This document shows, piece by piece, positions 7,054 to 15,290 of a stretch of DNA of 64,000 nt. Origin of the DNA: Streptomyces sp. JB150 (lineage in GTDB: Bacteria > Actinomycetota > Actinomycetes > Streptomycetales > Streptomycetaceae); NCBI RefSeq assembly GCF_011193355.1, contig NZ_CP049780.1:1947307-2011306 (forward strand), given 5' to 3'. The position numbers were made by a program, and so were the translations under genes. The notes beneath the pieces were generated by a model that worked only from the letters and a program-made list of their open reading frames with translations, was not told where the DNA came from and did not search any database. Position 1 is the stretch's first letter; each line of letters opens with the position of its first letter.

Positions 7054-8211
7054 ATGAGCTCGCTGAATCTCGACGACTTCACCGATCTGATCGAGCGCCC
7101 CGACGGTGGGCTGCGCCGGGACGCCGAGGCGCGCCGGGAGCGCCGGATCGTGCCGCCCGGATCGTTGGGCCGCCTCGACGACCTGGGTGAGTGGCTGGCC
7201 GCGGCGCAGGGAACCGCGGTGGTACGGCCGGTGGAACGGCCGCGGGTGGTGCTGTTCGCCGGTGACCACGGGGTCGCCGCGCTGGGCGTCTCGGCGCGGC
7301 CCGCGGGCAGCGCGCACGAGCTGGTCCGCGAGGTGCTGGAGGGCGCCCGCCCGGTGGCGGTACTGGCCCGGCGGCTCGGAGTGCCGGTGCGGGTGGTGGA
7401 CATGGCGCTGGACTGCGACCCGGGGCTGTTCCCCGAGGACGTGGTGCGGCACCGGGTGCGGCGCGGCAGCGGGCGGATCGACATCGAGGACGCGCTCACC
7501 GCCGAGGAGGCGGAGGCCTCGTTCCGCGCCGGGGTGGCGGTGGCCGACGAGGAGGCCGACTCGGGGACGGACCTGGTGGTCCTCGGCGACGTCAGCGTCG
7601 GCGGCACCACGGCCGCGGCGGTGCTCGTGGCCGCGCTGTGCGGCACCGACGCCTCGGTGGTCACCGGGCGCGGCGGCCTCGCCATCGACGACCTGGCGTG
7701 GATGCGCAAGTGCGCCGCGATCCGGGACGCGCTGCGCCGGGCCCGGCCGGTGCTCGGGGACCAGCTCGAGCTGCTGGCGACGGTCGGCGGCGCGGATCTG
7801 GCCGCGATGACCGGGTTCCTGCTGCAGAGCGCCGTACGGAAGATGCCGGTGATCCTGGACGGCGTGGTGGCCGCCGCGTGTGCCCTGGTGGGTCAGCGGG
7901 TCGCGTTCCGGGCGCCGGACTGGTGGCTGGCCGCGCACGACAGCGGGGAGCCGGGGCAGGCGAAGGCGCTGGACCGGATGGCGCTGGAGCCGCTGCTGAG
8001 CCACGGGGTGACGGTCGGCGAGGGCGCGGGCGGTGTGCTCGCACTGCCGCTGGTGCAGGCCGCGGCGGCACTGGCGGCCGAGCTGCCCGAGAAGCCCGCC
8101 GAGAAAGCCGGTCAGCAGGAGGCCGGGGCCGCCGAGACGGGCCCGGAGAAGACCGGGCAGCCGGCGGCCGAGGCCGCCGCGAAGGAGGACACCGAGGCCA
8201 TCGCGGAGTGA
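7054..8211 (+). CDS. cobT: Nicotinate-nucleotide:dimethylbenzimidazole phosphoribosyltransferase
   Basis: This 385-residue CobT makes alpha-ribazole phosphate for the cobalamin lower ligand. Family features include PPGSLGRLDDLGEWLA, VVLFAGDHGV, GDVSVGGTTAAA, GRGGLAIDD and the late segment LSHGVTVGEGAGGVLALPLVQAAAA. That last segment contains the expected catalytic-glutamate region (shifted, GEGAGG). The conserved domain ends near residue 347. The remaining ~38 residues (EKPAEKAGQQEAG...) are an Ala/Glu/Lys tail built from a DNA tandem repeat that continues past the stop codon. The product acts with the CobU fusion (upstream) and CobS (downstream). No cobalamin riboswitch is visible upstream. 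Confidence 0.93.
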   Translation: MSSLNLDDFTDLIERPDGGLRRDAEARRERRIVPPGSLGRLDDLGEWLAAAQGTAVVRPVERPRVVLFAGDHGVAALGVSARPAGSAHELVREVLEGARPVAVLARRLGVPVRVVDMALDCDPGLFPEDVVRHRVRRGSGRIDIEDALTAEEAEASFRAGVAVADEEADSGTDLVVLGDVSVGGTTAAAVLVAALCGTDASVVTGRGGLAIDDLAWMRKCAAIRDALRRARPVLGDQLELLATVGGADLAAMTGFLLQSAVRKMPVILDGVVAAACALVGQRVAFRAPDWWLAAHDSGEPGQAKALDRMALEPLLSHGVTVGEGAGGVLALPLVQAAAALAAELPEKPAEKAGQQEAGAAETGPEKTGQPAAEAAAKEDTEAIAE

Positions 8212-8334
8212 AGGCCGGGCAGCCGGCGGCCAGGGCCGCCGCCAGGCAGAACGCCGAGTCCGCCGCGGAGTGAAGGCCGGACAGCAGGAGGCCGAGGCCG
8301 CCGCGAGGCAGCACGCCGGGCCGTCGCGGTGTGA
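8147..8334 (+). repeat. 61-62 bp tandem repeats running through the cobT stop codon
   Basis: Three aligned copies, each ending in a GCGGAGTGA-like string, place TGA at 8209, 8271 and 8332 (spacing 62 and 61 bp). A fourth, shorter copy begins near 8098. Each unit carries GCCGGGCAGCCGG...GCCGCCGC. Because the period is not a multiple of three, each copy shifts frame and brings its own stop codon. The cobT tail encodes only the first copies. Confidence 0.75.
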
Positions 8335-8395
8335 GCGAGCCGGGTCACGTCGGTTTCGCGCAACGTCTCCCCCGGCGGCGCGGTCTTCCCGGGCG

Positions 8396-9127
8396 ATGAA
8401 CACGCTCGTCCGCCTCGCCCGCGCCGAATGGGGACCGCTCTGCGCGGCCCTGCGCGAACCGCTGCCGCGGCGACGGTTCGCGGCCGTCCCGCTGACCGCC
8501 GGTGCGGTCTGCCTGACCGCCGTCCTGCACGCCGTGCACGGCACCTCGTGGGGCTACGGCTTCGTGCAGGCCACCGGCACCGTGCGCGCCGCGGATCCGC
8601 TGTGGCTCGCGCTGCTGCGCACGCCCCTGTCCCTCTTCGTCCCGGCCCTCGACCTGCCGGTGTGGGGCGCGCTGGCGCAGATCCTGGTCGTCTTCGGTGT
8701 CGCGGAGGTCTGTCTCGGCCGCCGCCGCACGCTCGCGCTGGCCTACGCCGCGACGCTCGCCGGCACGCTGTACGCCCGGCTCGGCATCGCGCTCGGCCCG
8801 CGCACCCCGGTGGGGCTGCCCCCGTCGGACGCGTGGGTCGTGGACACCGGGCCGTCGGCGGCGGTGGTGGGGCTCGCGGTGTACGTGGGCTGCCGGTACC
8901 GCGCGTACGCGACGGCGGGCGCGGTGACCGCGGCGATGGTGGCGGAGGTGATCGTGAAGGAGAACCTGGCCGGCAAGGAGCATCTGGCGGCGATCGCGGC
9001 GGTGTCGGCGCTGTGCGCGCTGGAGACGGGGCGTCAGCGGTGGTCGAGGGCGCGGACGGGCTCGTCGGGGGCGCCGCCGATCCAGTCCTGCACCTTGCGG
9101 GCGGGGCCCGTCCAGCGGCGGTCGTGA
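8396..9127 (+). CDS. Rhomboid-like integral membrane protein
   Basis: This 243-residue protein has about six hydrophobic segments (for example VPLTAGAVCLTAVLHAV, LPVWGALAQILVVFGVAEV and GPSAAVVGLAVYVGC). It resembles the rhomboid-like families of actinomycetes. The active-site serine motif GxSG is not clearly present: GPSAAV occupies that place, so protease activity is doubtful. ATG 8396 is preferred. It lies between cobT and cobS but has no evident cobalamin role. The last 94 bp overlap, on the opposite strand, the 3' end of the next gene. Confidence 0.7.
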   Translation: MNTLVRLARAEWGPLCAALREPLPRRRFAAVPLTAGAVCLTAVLHAVHGTSWGYGFVQATGTVRAADPLWLALLRTPLSLFVPALDLPVWGALAQILVVFGVAEVCLGRRRTLALAYAATLAGTLYARLGIALGPRTPVGLPPSDAWVVDTGPSAAVVGLAVYVGCRYRAYATAGAVTAAMVAEVIVKENLAGKEHLAAIAAVSALCALETGRQRWSRARTGSSGAPPIQSCTLRAGPVQRRS

Positions 9128-9798
9128 CGGTAGGCGCGCAGCGCGGAGCGGGCGCGGGCGCGCGGGCGGCGGGCGTAGAAGCGGCGGGCCCACGGGGAGC
9201 CGGGGCGCGCCAGGCGGACCGCGCCGATCAGGGCGAGCAGCGGCACGATCGTGCCGAACAGCGCCATGCGCAGCTTGCCCTTGTAGAGGGCGATCAGGGC
9301 GAAGACGAAGTTCCCGGCGACGGTGGAGATGACGGTGCCGCGGCCCTGGCGTTCCTCCTCGTCGACGCCGTCGACCCCGAACGGGGAGAAGCCGGACAGG
9401 ACCAGGCCGACGAGGGCCACGGTCACCACCACGACCTCGACGCTCTTGCGGCCCGCCTCGCTCCAGTACACGTCGTCGAGGTGGAGGATCAGCGCGAACT
9501 CGTCGAGGACGAGCCCCGCGCCGATCCCGAAGATCACCGCCCACAGGGCCGGCCCGAGCCCCTCCCGTCCGCTGGCCACCGCGCCGAAGCCGCCGACGAC
9601 CGTGAGCACGACGCCGGGGACGACATGGTGGATGTGCAGGCCGCCCGCCCCCTGGACGTTGCCGAAGGGCCCCTTGCCCGCCCGGATCAGGCGGGTGATC
9701 AGCCGGGTGATCAGGAAGGTCAGCACGAACGCGGCGAGGGCGAGCAGGAGGGGGAGCTTGCCGGGCTCGATGATGTTCCGTTGCAGCCACTGCCCCAT
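9034..9798 (-). CDS. Integral membrane protein, function unknown
   Basis: This 254-residue protein starts MGQWLQRNIIEPGKLPLL and has about five to six membrane helices (LLLALAAFVLTFLITRLI, VVPGVVLTVVGGFGAV, ALWAVIFGIGAGLVLDEFALIL, VEVVVVTVALVGLVL, LFGTIVPLLALIGAV). A conserved-looking GLHIHHVVPG motif and DEFALILHLDDVYW could bind metal or substrate. The C-terminus is basic and cytoplasmic. I know no function. It is divergent from cobS and overlaps the rhomboid-like gene tail to tail. Confidence 0.7.
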   Translation of the reverse strand: MGQWLQRNIIEPGKLPLLLALAAFVLTFLITRLITRLIRAGKGPFGNVQGAGGLHIHHVVPGVVLTVVGGFGAVASGREGLGPALWAVIFGIGAGLVLDEFALILHLDDVYWSEAGRKSVEVVVVTVALVGLVLSGFSPFGVDGVDEEERQGRGTVISTVAGNFVFALIALYKGKLRMALFGTIVPLLALIGAVRLARPGSPWARRFYARRPRARARSALRAYRHDRRWTGPARKVQDWIGGAPDEPVRALDHR

Positions 9799-9889
9799 GC
9801 GTCCCAGTCTGGCCCGGTTCGCCCTCGGGCGCCGTCCGGGGACGCCCCGGCACCGGAAGGCCGTGCGGGCCGTCGCGTAGCCTTCCGGC

Positions 9890-10681
9890 GTGTCCTCGAT
9901 CTCGCCGGTTCCGTCCCTGCACGGCCTTCGTTTCGCCTTCGGCACGCTCACCGTCCTGCCGGTGCGGGTGACCCGCTGGGACCGGGCGGCCGCCCGGGGC
10001 GGGATGCTGTGCGCGCCGGTCGCCGGGCTGGCCGTCGGCGCCCTCGCCGCGGCGGCCGGGGTGGCGCTCGCGCTGCTGGGCGCCGGTCCCCTGCTCGCCG
10101 CCGTGGCCTCCGCCGCCGTACCGGCCGTGCTCACCCGGGGGCTGCACCTGGACGGGCTGGCCGACACCGCGGACGGGCTGGGCAGCGGCAAGCCCGCCGA
10201 GGACGCGCTGCGGATCATGAAGCAGTCGGACATCGGGCCGTTCGGCGTGATCACCCTCCTCTTCGTGCTGCTCGCCCAGGTGGCCGCGCTCGCCGAGGCC
10301 TACGGCGGCTCGTGGGCGCGCGGCGCGCTCGCCGCGGTCGTGTCGGCGGCCGCCGCCCGGCTCGCGCTGACCCTGGCCGCCCGCACCGGGGTGCCGGCCG
10401 CGCGCCCGGAAGGGCTGGGCGCGGCGGTCGCCGGGGTTGTGCCGCGGGCGGGGGCCGCGCTCGTCGCGCTGCTGGTGCTCGGGGCGGCGGCGGGCGGCGG
10501 CGCGCTGCTCGGGGCGTACGACGCCGGCCGCGCGGTGCTGGCGGTGGCGCTGGCCGTCGCCGCGGCGGAGCTGCTGCTGCGGCACTGCACGCGCCGGTTC
10601 GGCGGGGTGACCGGCGATGTGTTCGGCGGGCTCGCCGAGACGGCGGCGACGACGGCGCTGGTCGTCCTCGCCCTCGGCTGA
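9890..10681 (+). CDS. cobS: Adenosylcobinamide-GDP ribazoletransferase (cobalamin synthase)
   Basis: This 263-residue membrane enzyme joins adenosylcobinamide-GDP and alpha-ribazole(-phosphate) to make (phospho)adenosylcobalamin, the last step of nucleotide-loop assembly. Hallmark motifs are LHLDGLADTADGL, MKQSDIGPFGV and TGDVFGGLAET, with several Ala/Leu-rich membrane helices. GTG start. The stop codon sits in one half of a palindrome shared with the stop codon of the convergent GH114 gene. Confidence 0.93.
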   Translation: MSSISPVPSLHGLRFAFGTLTVLPVRVTRWDRAAARGGMLCAPVAGLAVGALAAAAGVALALLGAGPLLAAVASAAVPAVLTRGLHLDGLADTADGLGSGKPAEDALRIMKQSDIGPFGVITLLFVLLAQVAALAEAYGGSWARGALAAVVSAAAARLALTLAARTGVPAARPEGLGAAVAGVVPRAGAALVALLVLGAAAGGGALLGAYDAGRAVLAVALAVAAAELLLRHCTRRFGGVTGDVFGGLAETAATTALVVLALG

Positions 10682-10695
10682 CCCCGGGGGTCAGC
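10677..10695. terminator. Palindrome joining the cobS and GH114 stop codons
   Basis: A 19-bp palindrome (nine-base arms GCTGACCCC / GGGGTCAGC around one G) contains the TGA of cobS in one arm and the TGA of the convergent gene in the other. It may act as a compact bidirectional terminator. With only ~6 bp of practical stem, strength is uncertain. Confidence 0.4.
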
Positions 10696-11479
10696 AGGCC
10701 CGGCGCCACACCCCCAGCTCGTACCGCTTCAGCATGGAGCTGAGCCGCAGCCGCCGCGCCTCGGGGCAGAAGCTGCGCGTGGACACCTCGTACTCCACGT
10801 GGAAGACGGCCTTGTCGGCCTCGATGAACGGGGTGAGGGCGTCGCACTCGCGGTACTGGGCGCACTGCTCGTTCACCGCGAAGTCGAAGTCGCCGACCAG
10901 CTCCGGGATCTGGTCGAGGTCGTTCTTCAGGCCGACCGCGAGGCCCCGCTCGTGGGCGAGGCGGGCGACGAGCCGGTTGTAGCGCAGCTGGTCGGCGGCG
11001 GTGAGCGGGAAGCCGGTGCGGTTGCGGTAGCCGTCCATGTTGTCCGGCTCGACCGCGTCGAAGCCCTTGTCGCGGCACATGTCGAGCCGGGCCGCCATCA
11101 GCGGCTCCAGGACGTCGGTGCGGCGGATGTCGAGCCAGCGCTCGCCCGGCCAGCCGTTGCCCTTGCCGAGCACCGCCTTCGGGAACTTGTCGGCGTCCGG
11201 GCGGAACTCCTCCCAGGCGCCGGTGGACAGGTAGCAGATCACCTTGCGGCCCCGGCGGTGCAGGTCCTCGACGGCGTCCGCGTCGTGGTCGAAGCCGTCG
11301 ATGTCGTACACCGGCACGTCGACCGTCGGGTCGAGGCGGCCGCTGAGCTGCCACTGCCAGGGGGTGCCGGGGCGCGGCTGCCAGCGCTCCCCGGACGGCC
11401 GGGCCGGTTTGTCGTCGGGCACGGAGACGCACCCCGTGACGAGCAGCAGCAGGGCGAGCAGCAGGATGGGTCGTCTCAC
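10691..11479 (-). CDS. GH114-type endo-alpha-1,4-galactosaminidase-like lipoprotein
   Basis: This 262-residue protein starts at GTG 11479 (MRRPILLLALLLLVTGCVSV). Lipobox LVTGC makes Cys17 the likely lipidated residue. The mature part is a TIM-barrel of the GH114/TM1410 family: VDVPVYDIDGFDHDADAV, GRKVICYLSTGAWEEFRPD, ERWLDIRRTDVLEPLM, GFDAVEPDNMDGY and FAVNEQC. Acidic residues in VEPDNMD are the likely catalytic region. GH114 enzymes cleave alpha-1,4-linked galactosamine polymers (fungal Ega3, the hydrolase part of bacterial PelA). It is the last gene of the five-gene operon and overlaps the upstream stop by 4 bp. Confidence 0.88.
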   Translation of the reverse strand: MRRPILLLALLLLVTGCVSVPDDKPARPSGERWQPRPGTPWQWQLSGRLDPTVDVPVYDIDGFDHDADAVEDLHRRGRKVICYLSTGAWEEFRPDADKFPKAVLGKGNGWPGERWLDIRRTDVLEPLMAARLDMCRDKGFDAVEPDNMDGYRNRTGFPLTAADQLRYNRLVARLAHERGLAVGLKNDLDQIPELVGDFDFAVNEQCAQYRECDALTPFIEADKAVFHVEYEVSTRSFCPEARRLRLSSMLKRYELGVWRRAC

Positions 11480-12123
11480 CGGTGGGGCTCCAGGGTGTGC
11501 GGCAGTGTTCCCCAGAGATGATCCCCCGCGCCGGGCACCGCGCAGTGCACGCTCGCGCCCCGCTCGCGGGCCCTCGCGGCCAGGTCGACGCCCGCCGGGA
11601 CGCCGTGGACGAGGTGGCAGACGCGGGCGCCGGTGCCGGGCCAGGGCCGCCGGGGCCCCGCGCGGTACGCCGCCCAGTCGCCCTCGAAGGTGACGAGGAG
11701 GTCGGCGACGTGGGCGTAGCAGGGGTGGGGTTCGGTGCCGTGGTTGAGGGTGATCGTGGTGTACCCGGCCGCCCAGGCGGCGCTCGCCAGGCGGCGGTAG
11801 TGGGGGAACTCCTCAACTCCTGCGGCCACTTGGTCGAGGAAGGCGCCGTCCGTGCCGTACCAGGCGCGGTGGCGGCCGAGGTCGCGGGCCACGTCGGCGT
11901 GCGGTCGGCGCCCGTAGTCGGTGTCGGCGTAGCCGAGCACCCGGGTGCCGGCCGCCCGCAGCCGGGCGGCGACCTCGGCGAACGCCGGGTCGGGCGCCTC
12001 GCCGGGGCCGCTGGCCGGGTTGAGGACCACGCCGTACAGGCGGGGCGCGGCGGCGACGATCGCGTCCCACTCGGCGGGCCGGACGGAGGGATGCTCGTAG
12101 TACGGGACCAGCAGGGTGCTCAT
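11476..12123 (-). CDS. Spherulin-4 family glycoside hydrolase (Sph3/GH135-like)
   Basis: This 215-residue protein has the spherulation-specific family 4 pattern: LLVPYYEHPSVRPAEWDAIV, YGVVLNPASGPGEAPDPAF, TRVLGYADTDYGRRPHADVARDL and AWYGTDGAFLDQVAAG. These match the TIM-barrel of fungal Sph3, a hydrolase required for galactosaminogalactan production. There is no signal peptide, so unlike its GH114 neighbour this protein looks cytoplasmic, which is odd for a polymer hydrolase. Start and stop codons overlap both neighbours by 4 bp, indicating translational coupling. Confidence 0.85.
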   Translation of the reverse strand: MSTLLVPYYEHPSVRPAEWDAIVAAAPRLYGVVLNPASGPGEAPDPAFAEVAARLRAAGTRVLGYADTDYGRRPHADVARDLGRHRAWYGTDGAFLDQVAAGVEEFPHYRRLASAAWAAGYTTITLNHGTEPHPCYAHVADLLVTFEGDWAAYRAGPRRPWPGTGARVCHLVHGVPAGVDLAARARERGASVHCAVPGAGDHLWGTLPHTLEPHR

Positions 12124-13652
12124 CGGTGCGCGGTCGCCCTCCCCAGCAGGGCGCAGACCAGCGCCGCCTGGACGGCGGCGGCCACGCCGTGGACGGTCAC
12201 GGCGACCCAGTGCGGCGCGCCGGTGTGGGTGACCAGCGCGAGGGTCTGGGCGAGGGCGGCCGCGCAGCACACCGCCGCCGCGCCGTGGATCGCGCCGAAC
12301 GACTGGAGCAGCAGCCCGGTCCACAGCACCACCCCGAGCAGCAGGAGCCCGGCCAGACGGACGCCGAGGAAGGCCGCGGACCCGGGCGAGCCCGCAGGGT
12401 GCGGCCACAGGGCCGCGGCGGTGAGGGCCAGGGCGGACAGGGCGGCGAGATAGCCGGCCAGGCAGCGGGCGACGACCAGCGCGGTCGCCCGCCGGAAGGC
12501 ACGCGGGGTGCCGGTGGAGCGCAGTCCGGCGAGGCTGCCGCTGCGGAAGCGGTACAGCAGCCACTCGGCGGGGCCCATGCTGAGGGTGAGCGCCACCGCG
12601 GCGGGCGCGGCGACCGCGCTGGGCTCCTCGCCGGCCAGTACGTCGCCGAGCGCCGCGTACAGCACGAGGGCCCCGCTGCCGAGGCCGAACAGGGCGTACG
12701 GCAGCGACGCGGTGAATCGGGGGCCGCCGGCGCGGTGTTCGAGCGGGCCCGGCGGCCCGAAGGGCAGCAGCGCCGTCAGGCCGGCCGTCCAGCTGCCCTC
12801 GCCGAGGTCGCGCAGCGCGGGCGCCACCTCCAGCAGGGCGAGCGCCGCGACCACGCCGAGCGAGCCGAGGAGCAGGGTGATCCGGGCGGGCTCGGGGACC
12901 TCGGTGACCAGGGCAGCCACCGCTCCGGCCGCCATCGGCAGCAGCGCGAGGAGCAGCGCCCGTTCGCGGCCCATGACCAGCAGGGCGGTGGCCGCGCCCA
13001 GGTAGCAGGACTGGCCCGCGGCGAACGCGACGGCGGCCGGGTGCGCGGTGCCCGCGACGGCGAGCGCGGTCAGCGCGCCGAGCAGCGCGCCGAGGAGGGC
13101 GCCCACCAGGAGGCAGCGGCGGGCGGCCGAGCGGTCGCCGAGGCCGAGCCAGGAGTAGGCGCGGTGGGCGAGGCCCTGGTTCCACGTCCAGCCGGTGAGG
13201 GCGCCCGCGAGCAGCGGCACCGTGCCGGCCGGGAGCCCGAGGTCGCCGTCCGGCCCGGCGAGGAAGGGCCCGCCGAGGACGTAGGCGAGGCCGGGCAGGG
13301 CGAAGACCACGCCGCGCAGCAGGCAGCCCGCCAGACCGGCCCGCCAGGGGTCGTGGGCGGGGCCGTCGGGTTCGGGGTGGCGGCGCTCCACGCGCGCGTA
13401 CAGCTCCTCGGCGAGCGCGAAGGAGTCCTTCACGCCGTACCGCTCGCGTATCCGGTCGTCGGACAGGCCGTCGGACTCCAGCAGCGCGGCGATCTCGTCG
13501 GGGTGGACGGCCGCCGCTATGAAGTCCTCCAGGCGGCCGGCGAGTTCGTCGAGCGGGTCGGGCTCCGCCCAGCTGGGGGTGGCGCGCTGCCGGGGGATCG
13601 CGGGCAGGCTGTCGGGGCGGGCGCCCGGGGGCAGCCAGACGCTGCCGCTCAC
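12120..13652 (-). CDS. Polytopic membrane protein of polysaccharide operon (PelG-like role)
   Basis: This 510-residue protein starts at GTG 13652, overlapping the glycosyltransferase stop as GTGA. The first ~100 residues are soluble and charged (DPLDELAGRLEDFIAAAVHPDEIAALLESDG). About 10-12 hydrophobic helices follow. Its position directly after a PelF-like glycosyltransferase parallels PelG, the membrane partner of PelF, or the multi-pass part of fungal Gt4c. Sequence similarity to PelG could not be verified by eye, so the role in polymer export is inferred from context. Confidence 0.65.
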   Translation of the reverse strand: MSGSVWLPPGARPDSLPAIPRQRATPSWAEPDPLDELAGRLEDFIAAAVHPDEIAALLESDGLSDDRIRERYGVKDSFALAEELYARVERRHPEPDGPAHDPWRAGLAGCLLRGVVFALPGLAYVLGGPFLAGPDGDLGLPAGTVPLLAGALTGWTWNQGLAHRAYSWLGLGDRSAARRCLLVGALLGALLGALTALAVAGTAHPAAVAFAAGQSCYLGAATALLVMGRERALLLALLPMAAGAVAALVTEVPEPARITLLLGSLGVVAALALLEVAPALRDLGEGSWTAGLTALLPFGPPGPLEHRAGGPRFTASLPYALFGLGSGALVLYAALGDVLAGEEPSAVAAPAAVALTLSMGPAEWLLYRFRSGSLAGLRSTGTPRAFRRATALVVARCLAGYLAALSALALTAAALWPHPAGSPGSAAFLGVRLAGLLLLGVVLWTGLLLQSFGAIHGAAAVCCAAALAQTLALVTHTGAPHWVAVTVHGVAAAVQAALVCALLGRATAHR

Positions 13653-15169
13653 CAGCCGGTCCCGTCCGTCGCGACGGTGGCGTACCAGGGGTCGCGCAGC
13701 TCCAGGGTCCAGTCGGCGACCGTCTCGACCGTCGGCTCGTACACCTCGGGGACGCCCGCCAGTTCCCGGTAGACGGTGCGGAAGTTGTCCACGGAGCGGC
13801 GCAGGGTGAAGCGGTCGATGACCCGCTGGCGGCCCAGTTCGCCGAGGCGGCGGCGGCGTTCGTGGTCGTGGAGCAGGGTGAGCGCGGCGGCGGCCATCTT
13901 CTCCGGTTCGCGCGGCGGCACCACCAGACCGGTGTCGCCGACCGCCTCGCGGACGCCGCCGACGTCCGTGGAGACGGTGGTGCGGCCGCAGGACATGGCC
14001 TCGATGAGGGAGAACGGGAAGCCCTCCGAGATGGAGGACAGCATGACGACGTGGCCGGCGGCGTAGGCGCGCCAGACCTCGCTGACGCGGCCTTCGAAGG
14101 TGAGGCCGTCGCTGACGCCGAGTTCGGCGGCGAGCTTCTCCAGCCCGGTCCGGTAGTCCTCGCAGCCGGGCGGGACCGGGCCGAACAGGCGCAGCCTGGT
14201 CCGCGGGATCTCGGCGCGGACCAGGGCGTAGGCGCGGATCAGGGTCTCCAGGTCCTTGATCGGGTCGACGCGGCCGCACCAGGTGAGGGTGGGGACGCCG
14301 GGTTCGGGTCCGGCGTGCGGGAAGGCGGCCGGGTCGACGCCGTTGTAGACGGTGCGGATCTTGCCGGCGTCGGCGCCGCCGCGCTCCTCCCAGCGGCGGT
14401 TGTACCGGTTGCACGGGGTGATCAGGTCGGCGGAGCGGTAGCCGTGCGAGGTGAGCGCGCGCCAGAAGCCGAGCATGAAGGCCTTCACGGGCCAGCGCTG
14501 GGGCTCCTGGCGGTAGCCGAGATAGCGCTCGCGCAGGTAGATGCCGTGCTCGGTGAGGAGGAACGGCACACCGTCGAGGTGGCGGGCGGCGAGCGCGGGG
14601 AGGGTGGCGAGGCCACTGCTCACGGCGTGCGCCACCGAGTTCTCCTGGATCCGCGTCCCCAGCGGGCGCAGCGCGTGTTCCAGCAGGTCGGTGGCGGTGA
14701 GCGCGTCGTGCACGGTGGGGCGGGCGGCCGCGGTCGGCAGGTGCGGCATCGTCCATATCCACATCAGCGAGCGCAGCGCGGTCTCGGTGCGCAGCGCGGC
14801 GGACAGGCGGCCGGCGCGGGCGAGGCGGGCCAGCTCGGTGAGGGCCTCGCCGAAGTCGCAGGGCGACTCCGGGTCGAGGAAGGACAGCAGGAACTGTTCG
14901 TAGGCGTCGACGAAGCGGCGGCGGGCCCTGCCGTGCGGCGGGCGGCGGCTGCCGGGGCGCGGGCCCCAGGTGGGCACGGTGGTGTGCCGGCGGACGTTGG
15001 GCGGCAGTTCCCACGTCACGGGCTCCCGGCCGCTGCCGGTGAGCGAGACGATGTGGAAGTCGACCTCGGGCATGCCCTTGACGAGCTGGTCGCACCAGGT
15101 GCTGACGCCGCCGTGGACATGCGGGTAGGTGCCTTCGGTGAGCATGGTGACGTGACGTCCGGTACGCAT
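13649..15169 (-). CDS. pelF: GT4 family glycosyltransferase, PelF-like
   Basis: This 506-residue enzyme starts MRTGRHVTMLTEGTYPHVHGGVSTWCDQLV, the PelF-type N-terminus. Further matches are FLLTEHGIYLRER, NRRWEERGGADAGKIRTVYNGVD and WCGRVDPIKDLETLI. The E-x7-E nucleotide-sugar motif is Glu382/Glu390 in SISEGFPFSLIEAM. PelF polymerises from a UDP-sugar in the cytoplasm during Pel synthesis; fungal galactosaminogalactan uses a GT4 enzyme as well. Downstream genes are coupled by overlaps. Upstream, 121 bp including a strong inverted repeat separate it from the deacetylase gene. The symbol denotes family, not proven function. Confidence 0.88.
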   Translation of the reverse strand: MRTGRHVTMLTEGTYPHVHGGVSTWCDQLVKGMPEVDFHIVSLTGSGREPVTWELPPNVRRHTTVPTWGPRPGSRRPPHGRARRRFVDAYEQFLLSFLDPESPCDFGEALTELARLARAGRLSAALRTETALRSLMWIWTMPHLPTAAARPTVHDALTATDLLEHALRPLGTRIQENSVAHAVSSGLATLPALAARHLDGVPFLLTEHGIYLRERYLGYRQEPQRWPVKAFMLGFWRALTSHGYRSADLITPCNRYNRRWEERGGADAGKIRTVYNGVDPAAFPHAGPEPGVPTLTWCGRVDPIKDLETLIRAYALVRAEIPRTRLRLFGPVPPGCEDYRTGLEKLAAELGVSDGLTFEGRVSEVWRAYAAGHVVMLSSISEGFPFSLIEAMSCGRTTVSTDVGGVREAVGDTGLVVPPREPEKMAAAALTLLHDHERRRRLGELGRQRVIDRFTLRRSVDNFRTVYRELAGVPEVYEPTVETVADWTLELRDPWYATVATDGTGW

Positions 15170-15210
15170 CGCTGCGCGGCTTCCCCCCTGTTGTGCGTGC
15201 GGAATTCCGT

Positions 15211-15271
15211 GCGGGGAACTGCTGCTCGTCGTCCGGCCGCGGGCCGTCGCGCCGGTCGTGCAGTTCCCCGC
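15211..15271. repeat. Inverted repeat between deacetylase and pelF genes
   Basis: Perfect 12-bp arms (GCGGGGAACTGC at 15211-15222 and its complement at 15260-15271) flank a 37-base GC-rich loop. The right arm is a copy of the GGGGCGCGGGGAAC-type intergenic repeat seen elsewhere in the window. It may attenuate or process the operon transcript between the first and second genes. Confidence 0.65.
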
Positions 15272-15290
15272 GCCCCTTCGGAGATTCCTC

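Noticed and set aside
6844..8544. Long N-terminal extension of the methyltransferase frame (minus strand, opposite cobT)
   Set aside because: The extension is antisense to cobT. The conserved protein starts at ATG 6843.
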